NCBI GenBank assembly: GCA_012514045.1
Contig: JAAZBA010000304.1
Location: forward strand, 1-24,914
DNA length: 24,914 bases
Source: Clostridiales bacterium
GTDB lineage: Bacteria > Bacillota > Clostridia > Oscillospirales > QAMX01
Reading direction: 5' to 3'
Shown piece after piece: positions 1-8,011 of the stretch; the stretch's first letter is position 1, and every line of letters starts with the position of its first letter. Below the pieces are notes generated by a model that was not told the DNA's origin, did no database searches, and saw nothing but the letters and a program-made list of their open reading frames with translations. Both the position numbers and the translations under genes were made by a program.

Positions 1-1
1 C

Positions 2-601
2 AGCGTGGCGAGGAACTATATGGATAAAAAAGCGGCAAGCGAGAAGATTACCCTGGTGGACTTCGCTCACACAGCCTTCGGGAAGACCTGTCCCATCCCT
101 GTCCCGGTGGACGACGAGGGAACGGAAGGGCGCGACGCGGTGATTATTGACAAGGGCATCCTCCGCTCATACATGCACGACAGGCAGTCCGCTCTGGACT
201 ACGGCACAGCTCCCACCGGCAACGCGAGGGCTTTCCGCTTTTCCGACGAACCCATTATAAGAATGAGAAACACCGCCATCCTTCCGGGAAGCGACAAGCT
301 CTCGGACATGATAGCCTCCGTGGAGGACGGCTATTACCTTTGCAATCCCGGCAACGGTCAGGCGGACGCCACAAGCGAGTTTATGTTCGCGATAACAAGA
401 GGATATGAGATAAAGAACGGGGAGCTCGGCAGAGCGCTTCTTGACACTACCATCTCCGGCGTGGCTTTTGACGTGCTCTCCTCCGTCACCATGGTTTCCG
501 ACGATTTTAAATGGGTCAGCGGCGGCATGTGCGGAAAAAAGCAGCCCATACCCACAGGTATGGGCGGTCCCGCTATTAAATGCGCCGTCAATATCGGCTG
601 A
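2..601 (+). CDS. tldD: TldD-family metalloprotease, C-terminal part
   Basis: The reading frame is open from the first bases, so the gene begins outside the window; the in-frame GTG at 5 is not a credible start. The 199 visible residues match the C-terminal half of TldD (PF01523/PF19289 family): a DDEG...G-I-L-R-S-Y-M-H-D segment, the TPTGNAR-like APTGNAR stretch, IASVEDGYYL, NGQAD and a closing CGKKQPIP-TGMGGP glycine-rich tail. TldD with TldE forms a heterodimeric zinc protease that degrades or processes unfolded and modified peptides in the cytoplasm; the HExxxH metal site of TldD would lie upstream of the window and is not seen. tldE follows after 11 bases, so the pair is one operon. Family assignment is firm; whether this is the canonical TldD or a paralogue cannot be told from the fragment. 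Confidence 0.85.
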   Translation, partial: SVARNYMDKKAASEKITLVDFAHTAFGKTCPIPVPVDDEGTEGRDAVIIDKGILRSYMHDRQSALDYGTAPTGNARAFRFSDEPIIRMRNTAILPGSDKLSDMIASVEDGYYLCNPGNGQADATSEFMFAITRGYEIKNGELGRALLDTTISGVAFDVLSSVTMVSDDFKWVSGGMCGKKQPIPTGMGGPAIKCAVNIG

Positions 602-612
602 TGAGGTGCAAT

Positions 613-1890
613 ATGAATACAAAATACTGCCTTGAAAGGCTTAAATACCACGGAGCCGACTCCGCCGCCTGCGTGCTCAGCGAGGGCTCCAAGTACGAAA
701 TGAACATTGTTAACGGAGAGATGACCCTTTTGCGCACTACCTTCGACCAGAGCGCGTCTCTGCGGGTAATTATAGACTCAAGGGAGGGCAGCGCCTCGGT
801 TAACATGATCGATGAAGCGTCGATTGACGAGGCATCAAAAGAAGCCTGCGAGTTAGCGGCTGCCGCGGAGCGGGACGAGTGCAACGGCTTCGCAGAGGAG
901 CAGCCCCCGGAGGGCTTTTCCTCCGGTCCGGAAAGCCCCGACACGGAGCTTATGTACCACAGGGCGATGGAGTTTATGGAAACTCTTAAGGCGGACTACC
1001 CCACCATATCACTTATGGCGCTGTATATGTCCCATGTGTTCAGCGCTTCCCAGGTGGAGAACACAAACAACGTCAATTTTTCTACACGGAGAGGCTACTA
1101 TATGACCGATGTTGAGATGCTGGCAAGGGAAGGAGAGGAGGCCTCTTCCTTCAACTACACAGCTTTCATATCGGACAATCTGGACAAACCCATTATCGAA
1201 TGTTCCTCCATCGGGGCTCTTATTAAAAACACTGCAGCCCAGATTCGCACCACCGCTATTGAGGGCAGCTTTGAGGGCGATATTATTTTCACCCCGGACT
1301 GCTTCGGATCTCTCCTTGACGCCTATGTCAGGACATTCCTTGCCGACAGCGCCCTAATCTCCGGCACGAGCCCCCTGAAGGACAGCCTGGGCGAGAGGGT
1401 GGCTTCAAGCATCCTCACCGTCAGGAGCCTGCCAACAAAGCTCACCGGAGGGTATTTCGTCACCGGTGACGGCTACAAAGCGAGGGACTGCGATATAATC
1501 GATGGGGGAATCCTCAAAAGCTTCGTTATCGGCCGCTACGCTTCGAAGAAAACCGGTAAGCCCCATTCGTATAACGAAGGGGATTGCTATGGAGTGGATC
1601 CGGGGGAGACGCCGGTTTGCGACATGATCCGCTCTGTAGAGAGGGGACTTCTTGTGTCCCGATTCTCCGGAGGCGCTCCGGCAAAGAACGGAGACCTGAA
1701 CGGAGTGGCGAAGAACAGCTTCTATATTGAGGACGGGGAGATAAAATACCCCATCAGTGAGACGATGATAGCGGGAAATCTTGACAAGATGTTCCGAAAT
1801 ATCAAAGAAATATCCGCTGAGCGAACAGACTTCGGTTACACAATTCTTCCCTCTGTGAAAATAACAGGAATAACAATAACAGGAAAATAA
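613..1890 (+). CDS. pmbA: TldE/PmbA-family metalloprotease subunit
   Basis: A 425-residue protein of normal TldE/PmbA length. The start at 613 is chosen because GAGGTG at 603-608 sits just ahead of it; upstream in-frame ATGs at 580 and 601 overlap tldD and lack a site. Recognisable parts are an N-terminal half with alternating acidic helices, GDIIFTPDCFGSLLDAY in the middle, and the PmbA C-terminal signature with SRFSGG, NGDLNGVAKNSF, IEDGEI and ETMIAGN. It lacks an HExxxH motif, as expected for the TldE partner, which lines the chamber while TldD carries zinc. In known systems the heterodimer matures modified peptides and degrades short unfolded ones; no peptide substrate gene is visible here. 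The gene is directly downstream of tldD and 18 bases before the ThuA-like gene. Confidence 0.9.
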   Translation: MNTKYCLERLKYHGADSAACVLSEGSKYEMNIVNGEMTLLRTTFDQSASLRVIIDSREGSASVNMIDEASIDEASKEACELAAAAERDECNGFAEEQPPEGFSSGPESPDTELMYHRAMEFMETLKADYPTISLMALYMSHVFSASQVENTNNVNFSTRRGYYMTDVEMLAREGEEASSFNYTAFISDNLDKPIIECSSIGALIKNTAAQIRTTAIEGSFEGDIIFTPDCFGSLLDAYVRTFLADSALISGTSPLKDSLGERVASSILTVRSLPTKLTGGYFVTGDGYKARDCDIIDGGILKSFVIGRYASKKTGKPHSYNEGDCYGVDPGETPVCDMIRSVERGLLVSRFSGGAPAKNGDLNGVAKNSFYIEDGEIKYPISETMIAGNLDKMFRNIKEISAERTDFGYTILPSVKITGITITGK

Positions 1891-1908
1891 ACTAAGGAGG
1901 AAAAAACT

Positions 1909-2637
1909 ATGGCAATCAAGGTAACTGTTTGGAACGAGTTTTACCATGAACAGACAAATGAAAAGGTAAAAGCTATCTATCCTGAAGGCATCCACGGCTG
2001 TATCGCGGAGTTCCTCGGCAAGGAGGACGACCTCGTTGTCCGCACCGCCACCCTGGAAATGCCGGAGCATGGCTTGACTCAGGAGGTTCTTGACGATACG
2101 GACGTTCTCGTCTGGTGGGGTCACTGCCGTCACGGCGATGTGGCTGACGAGATTGTGGAAAGAGTCAAGACGAGAGTTCTTGAGGGAATGGGATTTATAG
2201 GCCTCCATTCCACCCACAAATCCAAAATATTCGGCGCCCTTATGGGTACACACTGCTCCCTGCGCTGGCGTGAAATTGCCGAGAAGGAGAGGATCTGGGT
2301 GGTGGAGAGATCGCACCCAATCACACAGGGACTCCCGGGCTATTTTGAGCTCCCCCACGAGGAGATGTACGGCGAACGCTTTGAGATCCCCGCTCCCGAT
2401 GAGCTTCTTATGATAGGCTGGTTCGCCGGCGGCGAGGTTTTCAGAAGCGGCATCACATATCAGAGAGGCTATGGAAGGATTTTCTACTTCCAGCCCGGTC
2501 ACGAGACATTCCCCATCTACTACGACGAGAACGTGCGTACTGTTATCAGAAACGCCGTCCGCTGGGCTGCTCCCCTCAATAAATACGAGCCCGTCGTAGC
2601 CGGTCTCCACGCTCCGGAGCCATTGGAGAAGCTATAA
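1909..2637 (+). CDS. ThuA-like domain protein
   Basis: A 242-residue cytoplasmic protein with no signal peptide, matching the ThuA-like family (PF06283), a glutamine-amidotransferase-like fold. Visible family marks are the N-terminal beta strand KVTVWNEF, D-V-L-V-W-W-G-H near residues 65-72, GFIGLHSTH around 95-103, and YFQPGHETFP near 193-202, followed by NAVRWAAP at the C-terminus. ThuA was named from a trehalose/disaccharide utilisation locus of rhizobia; family members often accompany Gfo/Idh oxidoreductases in sugar catabolism, but the chemistry is not established. It has an excellent AAGGAGG site at 1895-1901. The 18-base gap to tldE suggests co-transcription. Family call is strong, function is not known. 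Confidence 0.85.
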   Translation: MAIKVTVWNEFYHEQTNEKVKAIYPEGIHGCIAEFLGKEDDLVVRTATLEMPEHGLTQEVLDDTDVLVWWGHCRHGDVADEIVERVKTRVLEGMGFIGLHSTHKSKIFGALMGTHCSLRWREIAEKERIWVVERSHPITQGLPGYFELPHEEMYGERFEIPAPDELLMIGWFAGGEVFRSGITYQRGYGRIFYFQPGHETFPIYYDENVRTVIRNAVRWAAPLNKYEPVVAGLHAPEPLEKL

Positions 2638-2681
2638 TTTCCAGAGATTACCCAATAATCTATAAATTTTGCGAACACATA

Positions 2682-2721
2682 AAAAGCATCGCCGGTTTAA
2701 ACTTGAACCGGCGATGCTTTT
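2682..2721. terminator. Bidirectional intrinsic terminator between thuA-like and MATE genes
   Basis: A perfect 16-bp inverted repeat, 2682-2697 pairing with 2706-2721, with an 8-nt loop. The stem has a GC core (CATCGCCGG) and A/T ends, so each strand reads as a stem followed by a U-run. It lies between two convergent genes that end at 2637 and 2723, as expected for a shared terminator. Confidence 0.9.
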
Positions 2722-2722
2722 A

Positions 2723-4129
2723 TTACACTTCTATTTTTGTCCATTTCCCTCGGGAGAATCGGGTGTAGAGCATTACTAATCTGAGAACCTGGTCTGAGGC
2801 GATGCCCATCCAGGCGCCGTAGAGTCCGAGATCAAGGTAGTTGCATAAAAACCATGACAGTGTGGGACGCATGATACCGATGGCGAGCATAGACATGAAG
2901 GACACATACAGCGTGTCCCCCGCACTTCGGAGGGCGCCGGAAAGGATGGCGGCGGAAATCTGCATCATGGTGATTACAGCCACAAAGAGAAGGATATTGC
3001 CGCCCTTTTCGAGAATTACCGGATCATTTGTGAATATCATTACGATAGGTCTGCGCAGGGTAAGACATACGAGGATTATAAATCCGGAGAAAATAAGCCC
3101 CAGTCTCTGACATGCTTTGCCGTAGATGACCGCCATATCCGGCCGCCTCTCACCTAAGGATCTGCCGATAAGCGCCGAGGCGGCTACTGCAAGTCCGTCG
3201 CCGAAGGAGAAGGAGATGTGGAGCACATTCAGGCCTATCTGATGGGTGGCGAAGTCGACGGTGCCCAATGTCGCCACAATCTTTGCGAACAGGAAGAAAC
3301 CGACCCTAAGGAAAATCTGCTCAAGACAGGCGGAAGAGGAAACCTTGAACACGCTTTGCATTGTCTCCCTATCGGGGAGGAAGGATTTTTTCAGGTTGAT
3401 ATGTACATAGCAGTCCGGTTTAAGCACGGAGATTATCGCTACCACCATTGCCACCGTGTAGCCTAAAGAGGTTGCGATGGCGGCGCCGGCAACTTCAAGC
3501 CTGGGAAAACCGAGATTACCTTCGATAAGCAGGTAGTTGAAGATAACGTTTACCACGTTGGCAATAATGTTTGTACGCATGGTGACCTTTGTGTTGCCCA
3601 CCCCTCGCTGGGCGGCGTTTATGGTAATGGTTATAATGTTCGCCGGCATGCCTAAAAGAATAATGCGGTAGTAGTCGGTGGCGGGACCTATTGTATCCGG
3701 CTGCGCTCCGGCAAAGAGCAGCAGCGGCTTGGTAATGAACCACATAACGGTACAAATCACAAGGGAAGCCAGAAATTCGATTAACAGGCACTGCCTCAGG
3801 CATTTCTGAGCGCTTTCTTGGTTTCGCTGCCCGAGTCTTCTGGCGCAAACAGCGGTGACGCCCACGCCCATTGCGGCAAACATACTTATCACAATCATTC
3901 TCGGCTGAGTCGTAAGTCCCACAGCGGAGATGGCGTAAGTGCCGAGGGCGGATACCATGATGGTGTCCACCATGCTGATAACCGCCAAAAGGAAGGACTC
4001 CGTTAGAGATGGCCAGGCGATTTTGAATACACGCCCGTAAAGTTCCTTTGTGCTCGGCAAAGGATGCTTCGTTCGCTGGGAATCACGAAGCAAATACTCC
4101 GGTTCGTATAATCTTCTGAATATGTTCAA
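2723..4129 (-). CDS. MATE-family multidrug/Na+ efflux transporter
   Basis: A 468-residue polytopic membrane protein of MatE type (PF01554 twice), DinF/NorM-like, with about twelve hydrophobic segments. The first half carries IAWPSLTESFLLAVISMVDT and later AAQRGVGNTK with PxxxG-like turns; the second half repeats the pattern with SSSACLEQIFLRVGFFLF and ALRSAGDT. Such proteins export cationic drugs or metabolites in exchange for Na+ or H+; substrate cannot be predicted. The start is a TTG at 4129, supported by AAGGAG eight bases or so upstream (about 4139-4144 on the minus strand); the first in-frame ATG lies well inside. The gene is alone on its transcript: the nifU terminator lies upstream and a bidirectional terminator downstream. 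I see no convincing promoter in 4130-4230, only a small GCAGC/GCTGC hairpin at 4177-4189. Confidence 0.92.
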   Translation of the reverse strand: MNIFRRLYEPEYLLRDSQRTKHPLPSTKELYGRVFKIAWPSLTESFLLAVISMVDTIMVSALGTYAISAVGLTTQPRMIVISMFAAMGVGVTAVCARRLGQRNQESAQKCLRQCLLIEFLASLVICTVMWFITKPLLLFAGAQPDTIGPATDYYRIILLGMPANIITITINAAQRGVGNTKVTMRTNIIANVVNVIFNYLLIEGNLGFPRLEVAGAAIATSLGYTVAMVVAIISVLKPDCYVHINLKKSFLPDRETMQSVFKVSSSACLEQIFLRVGFFLFAKIVATLGTVDFATHQIGLNVLHISFSFGDGLAVAASALIGRSLGERRPDMAVIYGKACQRLGLIFSGFIILVCLTLRRPIVMIFTNDPVILEKGGNILLFVAVITMMQISAAILSGALRSAGDTLYVSFMSMLAIGIMRPTLSWFLCNYLDLGLYGAWMGIASDQVLRLVMLYTRFSRGKWTKIEV

Positions 4130-4230
4130 AGTTTATCTCTCCTTGTGATATTTTGCGGGGGGATCTCGTCATACATGCAGCTTCGCTGCTTATTCCGCAC
4201 ATCTCTCGGATAACGCGCAATAAGCGCCAA

Positions 4231-4282
4231 TAAAAAAACATAAAGATTAATCCCGCGTAAAAACCGGGATTAATCTCTATGT
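4231..4282 (-). terminator. Intrinsic terminator of the nifS-nifU operon
   Basis: On the minus strand, right after the nifU stop, an 18-bp stem with one mismatch (4265-4282 pairing with 4238-4255) closes a 9-nt loop, then a run of seven U residues at 4231-4238 follows. This is a textbook Rho-independent terminator and isolates the MATE gene from nifS-nifU transcription. Confidence 0.92.
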
Positions 4283-4717
4283 TTATTCCCTGTTGTGGTT
4301 TTCGCAGTTGGCGCAGTCTCCGCTGCAGCCCACGATGGGGGTGGGGTCGATACCCTGGCGTTTGCAGTAGTCTATAAGAGCGGATTTTATGGCTTCCTCA
4401 GCAAGGACGCTGCAGTGGATTTTTGCGGAAGGAAGCCCCTCAAGCGCCTCAACAACTACACTGTTTGTCAGCTTAAGAGCTTCTTCAATGCTCTTGCCCT
4501 TTACAAGCTCCGTAGCCATAGAGCTTGTGGCGACGGCGGCTCCGCAGCCATAGGTCTTGAACTTTATGTCCACAATGATATTGTCCTCAATCTTGAGAAA
4601 TATCTTCATTATATCTCCGCACTTCATGTTGCCGACTACACCTACGCCGTCTGCGTCGGGAATTTCGCCCATGTTGCGGGGATTGGCGAAGTGATCCATT
4701 ACCTTTTCGCTGTACAT
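4283..4717 (-). CDS. nifU: Fe-S cluster scaffold protein, NifU N-terminal/IscU type
   Basis: A 144-residue protein of the IscU/NifU-N family (PF01592). The three cluster-ligand cysteines are present at residues 33 (K-C-G-D), 58 (Y-G-C-G) and 102 (I-H-C-S), with the labile-cluster Asp35. The hydrophobic SSMATELVKGKSIEEAL segment is typical. Unlike E. coli IscU it has a Cys-rich C-terminal tail (GCSGDCANCENH), as in the stand-alone clostridial and Helicobacter-like NifU proteins; the HscA-binding LPPVK motif is absent, replaced by LPSAK. It receives sulfur from NifS and hands nascent clusters to apoproteins in the cytoplasm. The gene follows nifS by 14 bases with AAGGAA as ribosome site. No iscA, hscA or ferredoxin gene follows, which is the minimal two-gene ISC arrangement of many anaerobes. 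Confidence 0.93.
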   Translation of the reverse strand: MYSEKVMDHFANPRNMGEIPDADGVGVVGNMKCGDIMKIFLKIEDNIIVDIKFKTYGCGAAVATSSMATELVKGKSIEEALKLTNSVVVEALEGLPSAKIHCSVLAEEAIKSALIDYCKRQGIDPTPIVGCSGDCANCENHNRE

Positions 4718-4731
4718 ACCTTGTTTCCTTT

Positions 4732-5904
4732 CTATTTTATGTAATCATCCCAGACCGGCGACATGGCACGGAGCCTGTCAACAACCTGCGGCAGTTTTTC
4801 AAGAATATAGTCCACGTCCTCATCCGTTGAGTAATGACCCAGGGTAAACCTCAGGGAACCGTGAGCGATTTCGTGGGGCAGCCCTATAGCCATTAGCACA
4901 TGTGAGGGGTCAAGGGAGCCTGTAGAACAGGCTGAACCTGTAGAGGCGGCGATTCCGAACATATCAAGCATCAGGATAAGGGATTCGCCCTCGATTGCCT
5001 CTATGCAGAAGCTGGCGTTGCCCGGCAGCCGCTGAGTGGGGTGGCCGGTAAGCCTTGTGTAGGGAATTTTCAGCACGCCCTCAACCAGACGGTTTCTCAG
5101 GGCGGTGACTCTCTCTTTTTCTTTTTCAAGTCCGGCTCCGGCGATCTCGCAGGCTTTTCCCAGTCCCACGATACCAGCCAGGTTCTCGGTGCCCGCTCTT
5201 CTTTTATTTTCCTGACCTCCGCCGTGGATAAGGGGAGGGCAGTATAGTCCGCGTCTTATATACATGGCGCCCGTGCCTTTGGGACCGTAGAGCTTGTGAG
5301 CGGACAGGGAGAGCATGTCGATGCCCATTTCTTTAACGTCAATTGCCACATGACCGACAGCCTGAACAGCGTCGGTGTGGAAGACGGCGCCACCCTCTCG
5401 GGTGATCTTCGCAAGCTCCGCTATTGGCTCGATGGTGCCTATCTCATTGTTCGCGAACATGACTGATACAACGCTTGTATCGCTCCGGATCGCCTTCTTC
5501 AGCGCCTCTGGAGATACAAGACCGTACTCGTCCACATCAAGGAGCGTTACTTCAAAGCCATCTTTCTTCAGAGCATCCAGGGTGTGGAGCACCGCATGGT
5601 GCTCGATTTTTGTAGATATAACGTGCTTTCCTTTTTTGGGGGCGACGAACCGGGCGTATACGCCGATACAGGTGTTGTCCGCCTCGCTCCCGCCGGAATT
5701 GAAGATTATTTCATTCGGTTCCGCTCCGATAAGGGCAGCTGCCTGTTCTCTTGCCTTTTCAATGGCGATTTTTGCCTCCCGTCCCAGGGAGTAGAGTGAG
5801 GAAGGGTTGCCGTAGTGGATGCTGAAGTATGGGTACATGGCTTCCAGGACCTCATCGGAAACCCTCGTGGTGGCGGCGTTGTCCGCATAAACCTTAAGAG
5901 TCAT
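4732..5904 (-). CDS. nifS: Cysteine desulfurase, NifS/IscS type
   Basis: A 390-residue class V aminotransferase (PF00266). The PLP-binding lysine is K204 in SLSAHKLYGPKG, the cofactor-stacking region includes EHHAV near 101-105 and the D178-AVQ segment, and the catalytic cysteine is C326 in GSACSTGS. The long loop around C326 places it in the NifS/IscS (group I) class. It removes sulfur from L-cysteine as a persulfide and passes it to NifU, the next gene, for cluster building; it may also feed tRNA thiolation. Start ATG at 5904 is fixed by in-frame stops just upstream. Its ribosome site is unusual: no purine-rich site lies in the normal window, but a strong AAAGGAGAG is found 37 nt upstream behind a hairpin (see the leader entry). 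No iscR is visible next to it. Confidence 0.95.
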   Translation of the reverse strand: MTLKVYADNAATTRVSDEVLEAMYPYFSIHYGNPSSLYSLGREAKIAIEKAREQAAALIGAEPNEIIFNSGGSEADNTCIGVYARFVAPKKGKHVISTKIEHHAVLHTLDALKKDGFEVTLLDVDEYGLVSPEALKKAIRSDTSVVSVMFANNEIGTIEPIAELAKITREGGAVFHTDAVQAVGHVAIDVKEMGIDMLSLSAHKLYGPKGTGAMYIRRGLYCPPLIHGGGQENKRRAGTENLAGIVGLGKACEIAGAGLEKEKERVTALRNRLVEGVLKIPYTRLTGHPTQRLPGNASFCIEAIEGESLILMLDMFGIAASTGSACSTGSLDPSHVLMAIGLPHEIAHGSLRFTLGHYSTDEDVDYILEKLPQVVDRLRAMSPVWDDYIK

Positions 5905-5917
5905 ATTTTATGTTCAT

Positions 5918-5978
5918 GGTACAGAAAAATATTTCGTACCTCTCCTTTCAAGGGGCTAAATACATTATAATAAGTATT
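5918..5978 (-). promoter_or_regulatory. Possible nifS promoter and leader hairpin
   Basis: Read on the minus strand: a TATAAT box at 5969-5964 lies inside an inverted repeat, AATAC (5959-5963) and GTATT (5974-5978), without a good -35 match. Downstream come a strong AAAGGAG at 5948-5942 and then a 9-bp hairpin with one bulge (GGTAC-a-GAAA, 5918-5927, pairing with TTTC-GTACC, 5932-5940). The nifS ATG follows 13 bases later. The parts are seen directly; a regulatory role is inference. Confidence 0.4.
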
Positions 5979-6116
5979 CTAAGATATGATAGCATACTTT
6001 GAGAAAAAAATAAAGCCTAAATAGCACAAAATTATGCCTTGAATATATGAATGTTTGCACGAAAGCATAAATATGCCGCAACAGTGCCGAAAATAACGAA
6101 AACATAAAGAAAAGTG

Positions 6117-6145
6117 TTGACAATCCCTCATTTGTCATATATAAT
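6117..6145 (+). promoter_or_regulatory. Consensus sigma-A promoter for rpmH operon
   Basis: TTGACA at 6117-6122 and TATAAT at 6140-6145 with a 17-bp spacer, a perfect match to the vegetative consensus. Transcription should start near 6152, giving an untranslated leader of roughly 95 nt before rpmH. It probably drives the whole rpmH to jag stretch. Confidence 0.92.
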
Positions 6146-6247
6146 ACATTGGTATCGTTAAATTAGGGCAGTATGCTGTTTTCCGGATCGCACGATTTCC
6201 GTGCCGATTCGTGGGATATATATAAAACATCGGGAGGTGTAAGGTTA

Positions 6248-6382
6248 ATGAAGAGAACGTATCAGCCCAAAAAGCGTCAGCGCAGCCGTGAGCATGGCTT
6301 CCGCAAGAGAATGGCAACATCCAACGGCAGAAAAGTGCTGGCAAGAAGACGCGCTAAGGGCAGAGCTCGCCTGTCTTACTGA
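6248..6382 (+). CDS. rpmH: 50S ribosomal protein L34
   Basis: A 44-residue, very basic protein identical in pattern to bacterial L34: MKRTYQPKKRQRSREHGFRK, then MATSNGRKVLARRRAKGRARLSY. It binds 23S rRNA in the large subunit. The frame is open further upstream, but the start at 6248 gives the conserved MKRTYQP N-terminus and has GGGAGGT at 6232-6238 ahead of it. It is the first gene of the conserved rpmH-rnpA-yidD-yidC-jag block, 18 bases before rnpA. Confidence 0.97.
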   Translation: MKRTYQPKKRQRSREHGFRKRMATSNGRKVLARRRAKGRARLSY

Positions 6383-6400
6383 TTTATAGCGGGCAATAAA

Positions 6401-6745
6401 GTGCGTTACACGATATCTTTAAAGAAAAACAGAGATTTTCGCAGGCTTTACAATTCTCCGAAGAACGCGGCGGGACCGTATGTAGCGGTCTACGTTCGAC
6501 GCAACAGACAGAATGTCAACCGTCTCGGTATAACCGTAAGCACAAAGATCGGCAAAGCCGTAAAGCGCAACCGGGCAAGGAGAAGAATAAGAGAAGCGTA
6601 TCGTCTCATGGAGGAAAGGCTCATACCGGGCTATGATATCGTAATCGTGGCGAGGGCAAAATGTCTTACGGTGCCGTTTTCTGCCCTCATGGAATCAATG
6701 GCGGAGCTTATTACAAAGCTTGGGGCGATGAAGAATGATAGCTGA
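6401..6745 (+). CDS. rnpA: Ribonuclease P protein component
   Basis: A 114-residue basic protein of the RnpA family (PF00825). The RNR signature KRNRARRRIREAYR occupies about residues 55-68, preceded by the LGITVSTKIGKAV strand-helix; DIVIVAR is the later core strand. It assists the RNase P RNA in 5' maturation of tRNA precursors. The start is a GTG at 6401 because it yields the usual MRYTISLKKNRDF-like N-terminus. The site ahead of it is weak (AGCGGGC), so translation is probably coupled to rpmH 18 bases upstream. Its 3' end overlaps yidD by 11 bases. Confidence 0.95.
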   Translation: MRYTISLKKNRDFRRLYNSPKNAAGPYVAVYVRRNRQNVNRLGITVSTKIGKAVKRNRARRRIREAYRLMEERLIPGYDIVIVARAKCLTVPFSALMESMAELITKLGAMKNDS

Positions 6746-6962
6746 TATCCCGAAAAAGGCTCTTTTGGGAGCCATCCGGTTTTACAGGCATCATCTGTCT
6801 GCGCTCAAGCGGCATCCGACGTGCAGGTTTATACCCACATGCTCGGAGTACGCACTGGAGGCTGTCGAAAAGTACGGATTTTTAAAGGGAGGGCTCTTAG
6901 CTTTAAAGCGGATTCTGAAGTGTCATCCCTTTCATCCCGGAGGCTACGACCCGCTTCCTTAA
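6735..6962 (+). CDS. yidD: Membrane protein insertion efficiency factor YidD
   Basis: A 75-residue protein of the YidD family (PF01809, formerly DUF37). It shows the full signature: RFYRHHLS, the CRFIPTCSEYALEAVEKYG cysteine motif, and the closing KCHPFHPGGYDPLP. YidD is a small peripheral inner-membrane protein that assists insertion of YidC clients. Start ATG at 6735 overlaps the end of rnpA by 11 bases, the arrangement seen in many bacteria. yidC follows after 38 bases. Confidence 0.95.
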   Translation: MIADIPKKALLGAIRFYRHHLSALKRHPTCRFIPTCSEYALEAVEKYGFLKGGLLALKRILKCHPFHPGGYDPLP

Positions 6963-7000
6963 GAGTATTAAATGTCAAAGAAACACAGGGAGGCTGCCCA

Positions 7001-8011
7001 ATGCCTGAAAAGAACAAGGCAAACATCTGGAAGAGAGCACCGGTAATTATATTGCTGGCGCTGCTTTTGTGTACCGTCCTAACGTCCTGCTTTCAGAACG
7101 CCGACGGGACAACAACCAATATATTCGACCTGCTGATAGTAAAACCCTTCGCTTTCATCCTCAAGACCATATATCAGCTTGTACATTCCTACGGTCTTGC
7201 CATTATCATCTTCACGATACTTACGAAAATCCTGCTCCTGCCCCTTACCATAAAGTCAAAAAAGGGCATGATGGAGCAGCAGCGCATTGCTCCCAAGCTC
7301 AAGGAGCTTGAGAACAAATACAAAAACGACAAGCAGAAATACCAGGAGGAGATGACGAAGCTCTATCAGAAGGAAGGCATCAGCCCCATGGGAGGCTGTC
7401 TGCCTACTCTCATATCGCTTCCGATCATGTTGGGACTCTACTGGCCTATCAGCCAGCCTCTCACACATCTGATGAATCTCACAAAGGATCAGATTGCCGA
7501 GGTAACCGCAAGGCTGGGATTGACGACCACAGCTACGCATATGTCAGAAATGACCGTCGCGCAGGCTATATATGAGAACTTTGACAAGGTTAAGGACATC
7601 TCGGATAAAATCATCCCGATGAATTTTGATTTCCTCGGAGTGAACCTCGGCGCTATACCGTCCTTTACGCAGTTCAACGTTCTTTTCCTGCTCCCTATCA
7701 TCTCCGGCGCCACAGCTTTTGCGCTTACAAAGCTTACAAACTGGCTTCAGTACAAATCAACCGGCGTAATGCCCCAGCAGGCAAACGGTATGATGACCTT
7801 CATAGGCCCGGTGATGTCCATCTGGATCGGCTTCAGCCTTCCCGTAGGACTTACCCTCTACTGGATAACAGGTAACCTTATTTCCATGCTCCAGGAGATA
7901 CTGCTGACAAAATACTTTGACAAACTGAAGCTGAAAGAGGAAGAAAAAATAAAGTTCGGAGAGAGCGCAAAACAAAATAATAAAACCTCTAAGGGGGCCC
8001 ATAAAAAATGA
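7001..8011 (+). CDS. yidC: Membrane protein insertase YidC (Oxa1/SpoIIIJ type)
   Basis: A 336-residue Gram-positive type YidC (PF02096), without the large periplasmic domain of proteobacteria. Residues 13-30 form a signal segment ending in L-T-S-C, so Cys30 could be a lipoprotein site. The first core membrane segment near 62-83 carries a lysine (K76, TILTKILLLPL) where the hydrophilic-groove arginine usually sits. A charged cytoplasmic hairpin (KLKELENKYKNDKQKY) follows, then GGCLPTLISLPIMLGLYWPI and further membrane segments, with a basic tail. It inserts and folds membrane proteins with or without SecYEG. Start ATG at 7001 follows AGGGAGG at 6987-6993; the longer frame upstream overlaps yidD and is rejected. 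Its stop overlaps the jag start (ATGA). Confidence 0.95.
   Translation: MPEKNKANIWKRAPVIILLALLLCTVLTSCFQNADGTTTNIFDLLIVKPFAFILKTIYQLVHSYGLAIIIFTILTKILLLPLTIKSKKGMMEQQRIAPKLKELENKYKNDKQKYQEEMTKLYQKEGISPMGGCLPTLISLPIMLGLYWPISQPLTHLMNLTKDQIAEVTARLGLTTTATHMSEMTVAQAIYENFDKVKDISDKIIPMNFDFLGVNLGAIPSFTQFNVLFLLPIISGATAFALTKLTNWLQYKSTGVMPQQANGMMTFIGPVMSIWIGFSLPVGLTLYWITGNLISMLQEILLTKYFDKLKLKEEEKIKFGESAKQNNKTSKGAHKK

Larger units (their letters stand above)
5905..6247. other. AT-rich divergent intergenic region, nifS / rpmH
   Basis: This 343-base gap separates the minus-strand nifS and the plus-strand rpmH. It is clearly richer in A+T than the genes. It holds the nifS leader described above, the consensus rpmH promoter, and an rpmH leader of about 95 nt in which I see no strong hairpin or riboswitch. 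I looked for DnaA boxes (TTATCCACA-like 9-mers) and found none, so it does not look like an oriC even though rpmH often sits beside one. Confidence 0.7.

Noticed and set aside
1405..2610. Long minus-strand open frame of 401 codons opposite tldE and thuA-like
   Set aside because: It spans two well-supported genes and their spacer, has no ribosome site and no family resemblance; it is a shadow of high-GC codon use.
5905..6247. Replication origin upstream of rpmH
   Set aside because: No DnaA-box 9-mers and no dnaA or dnaN next to it; the AT-richness is explained by divergent promoters.
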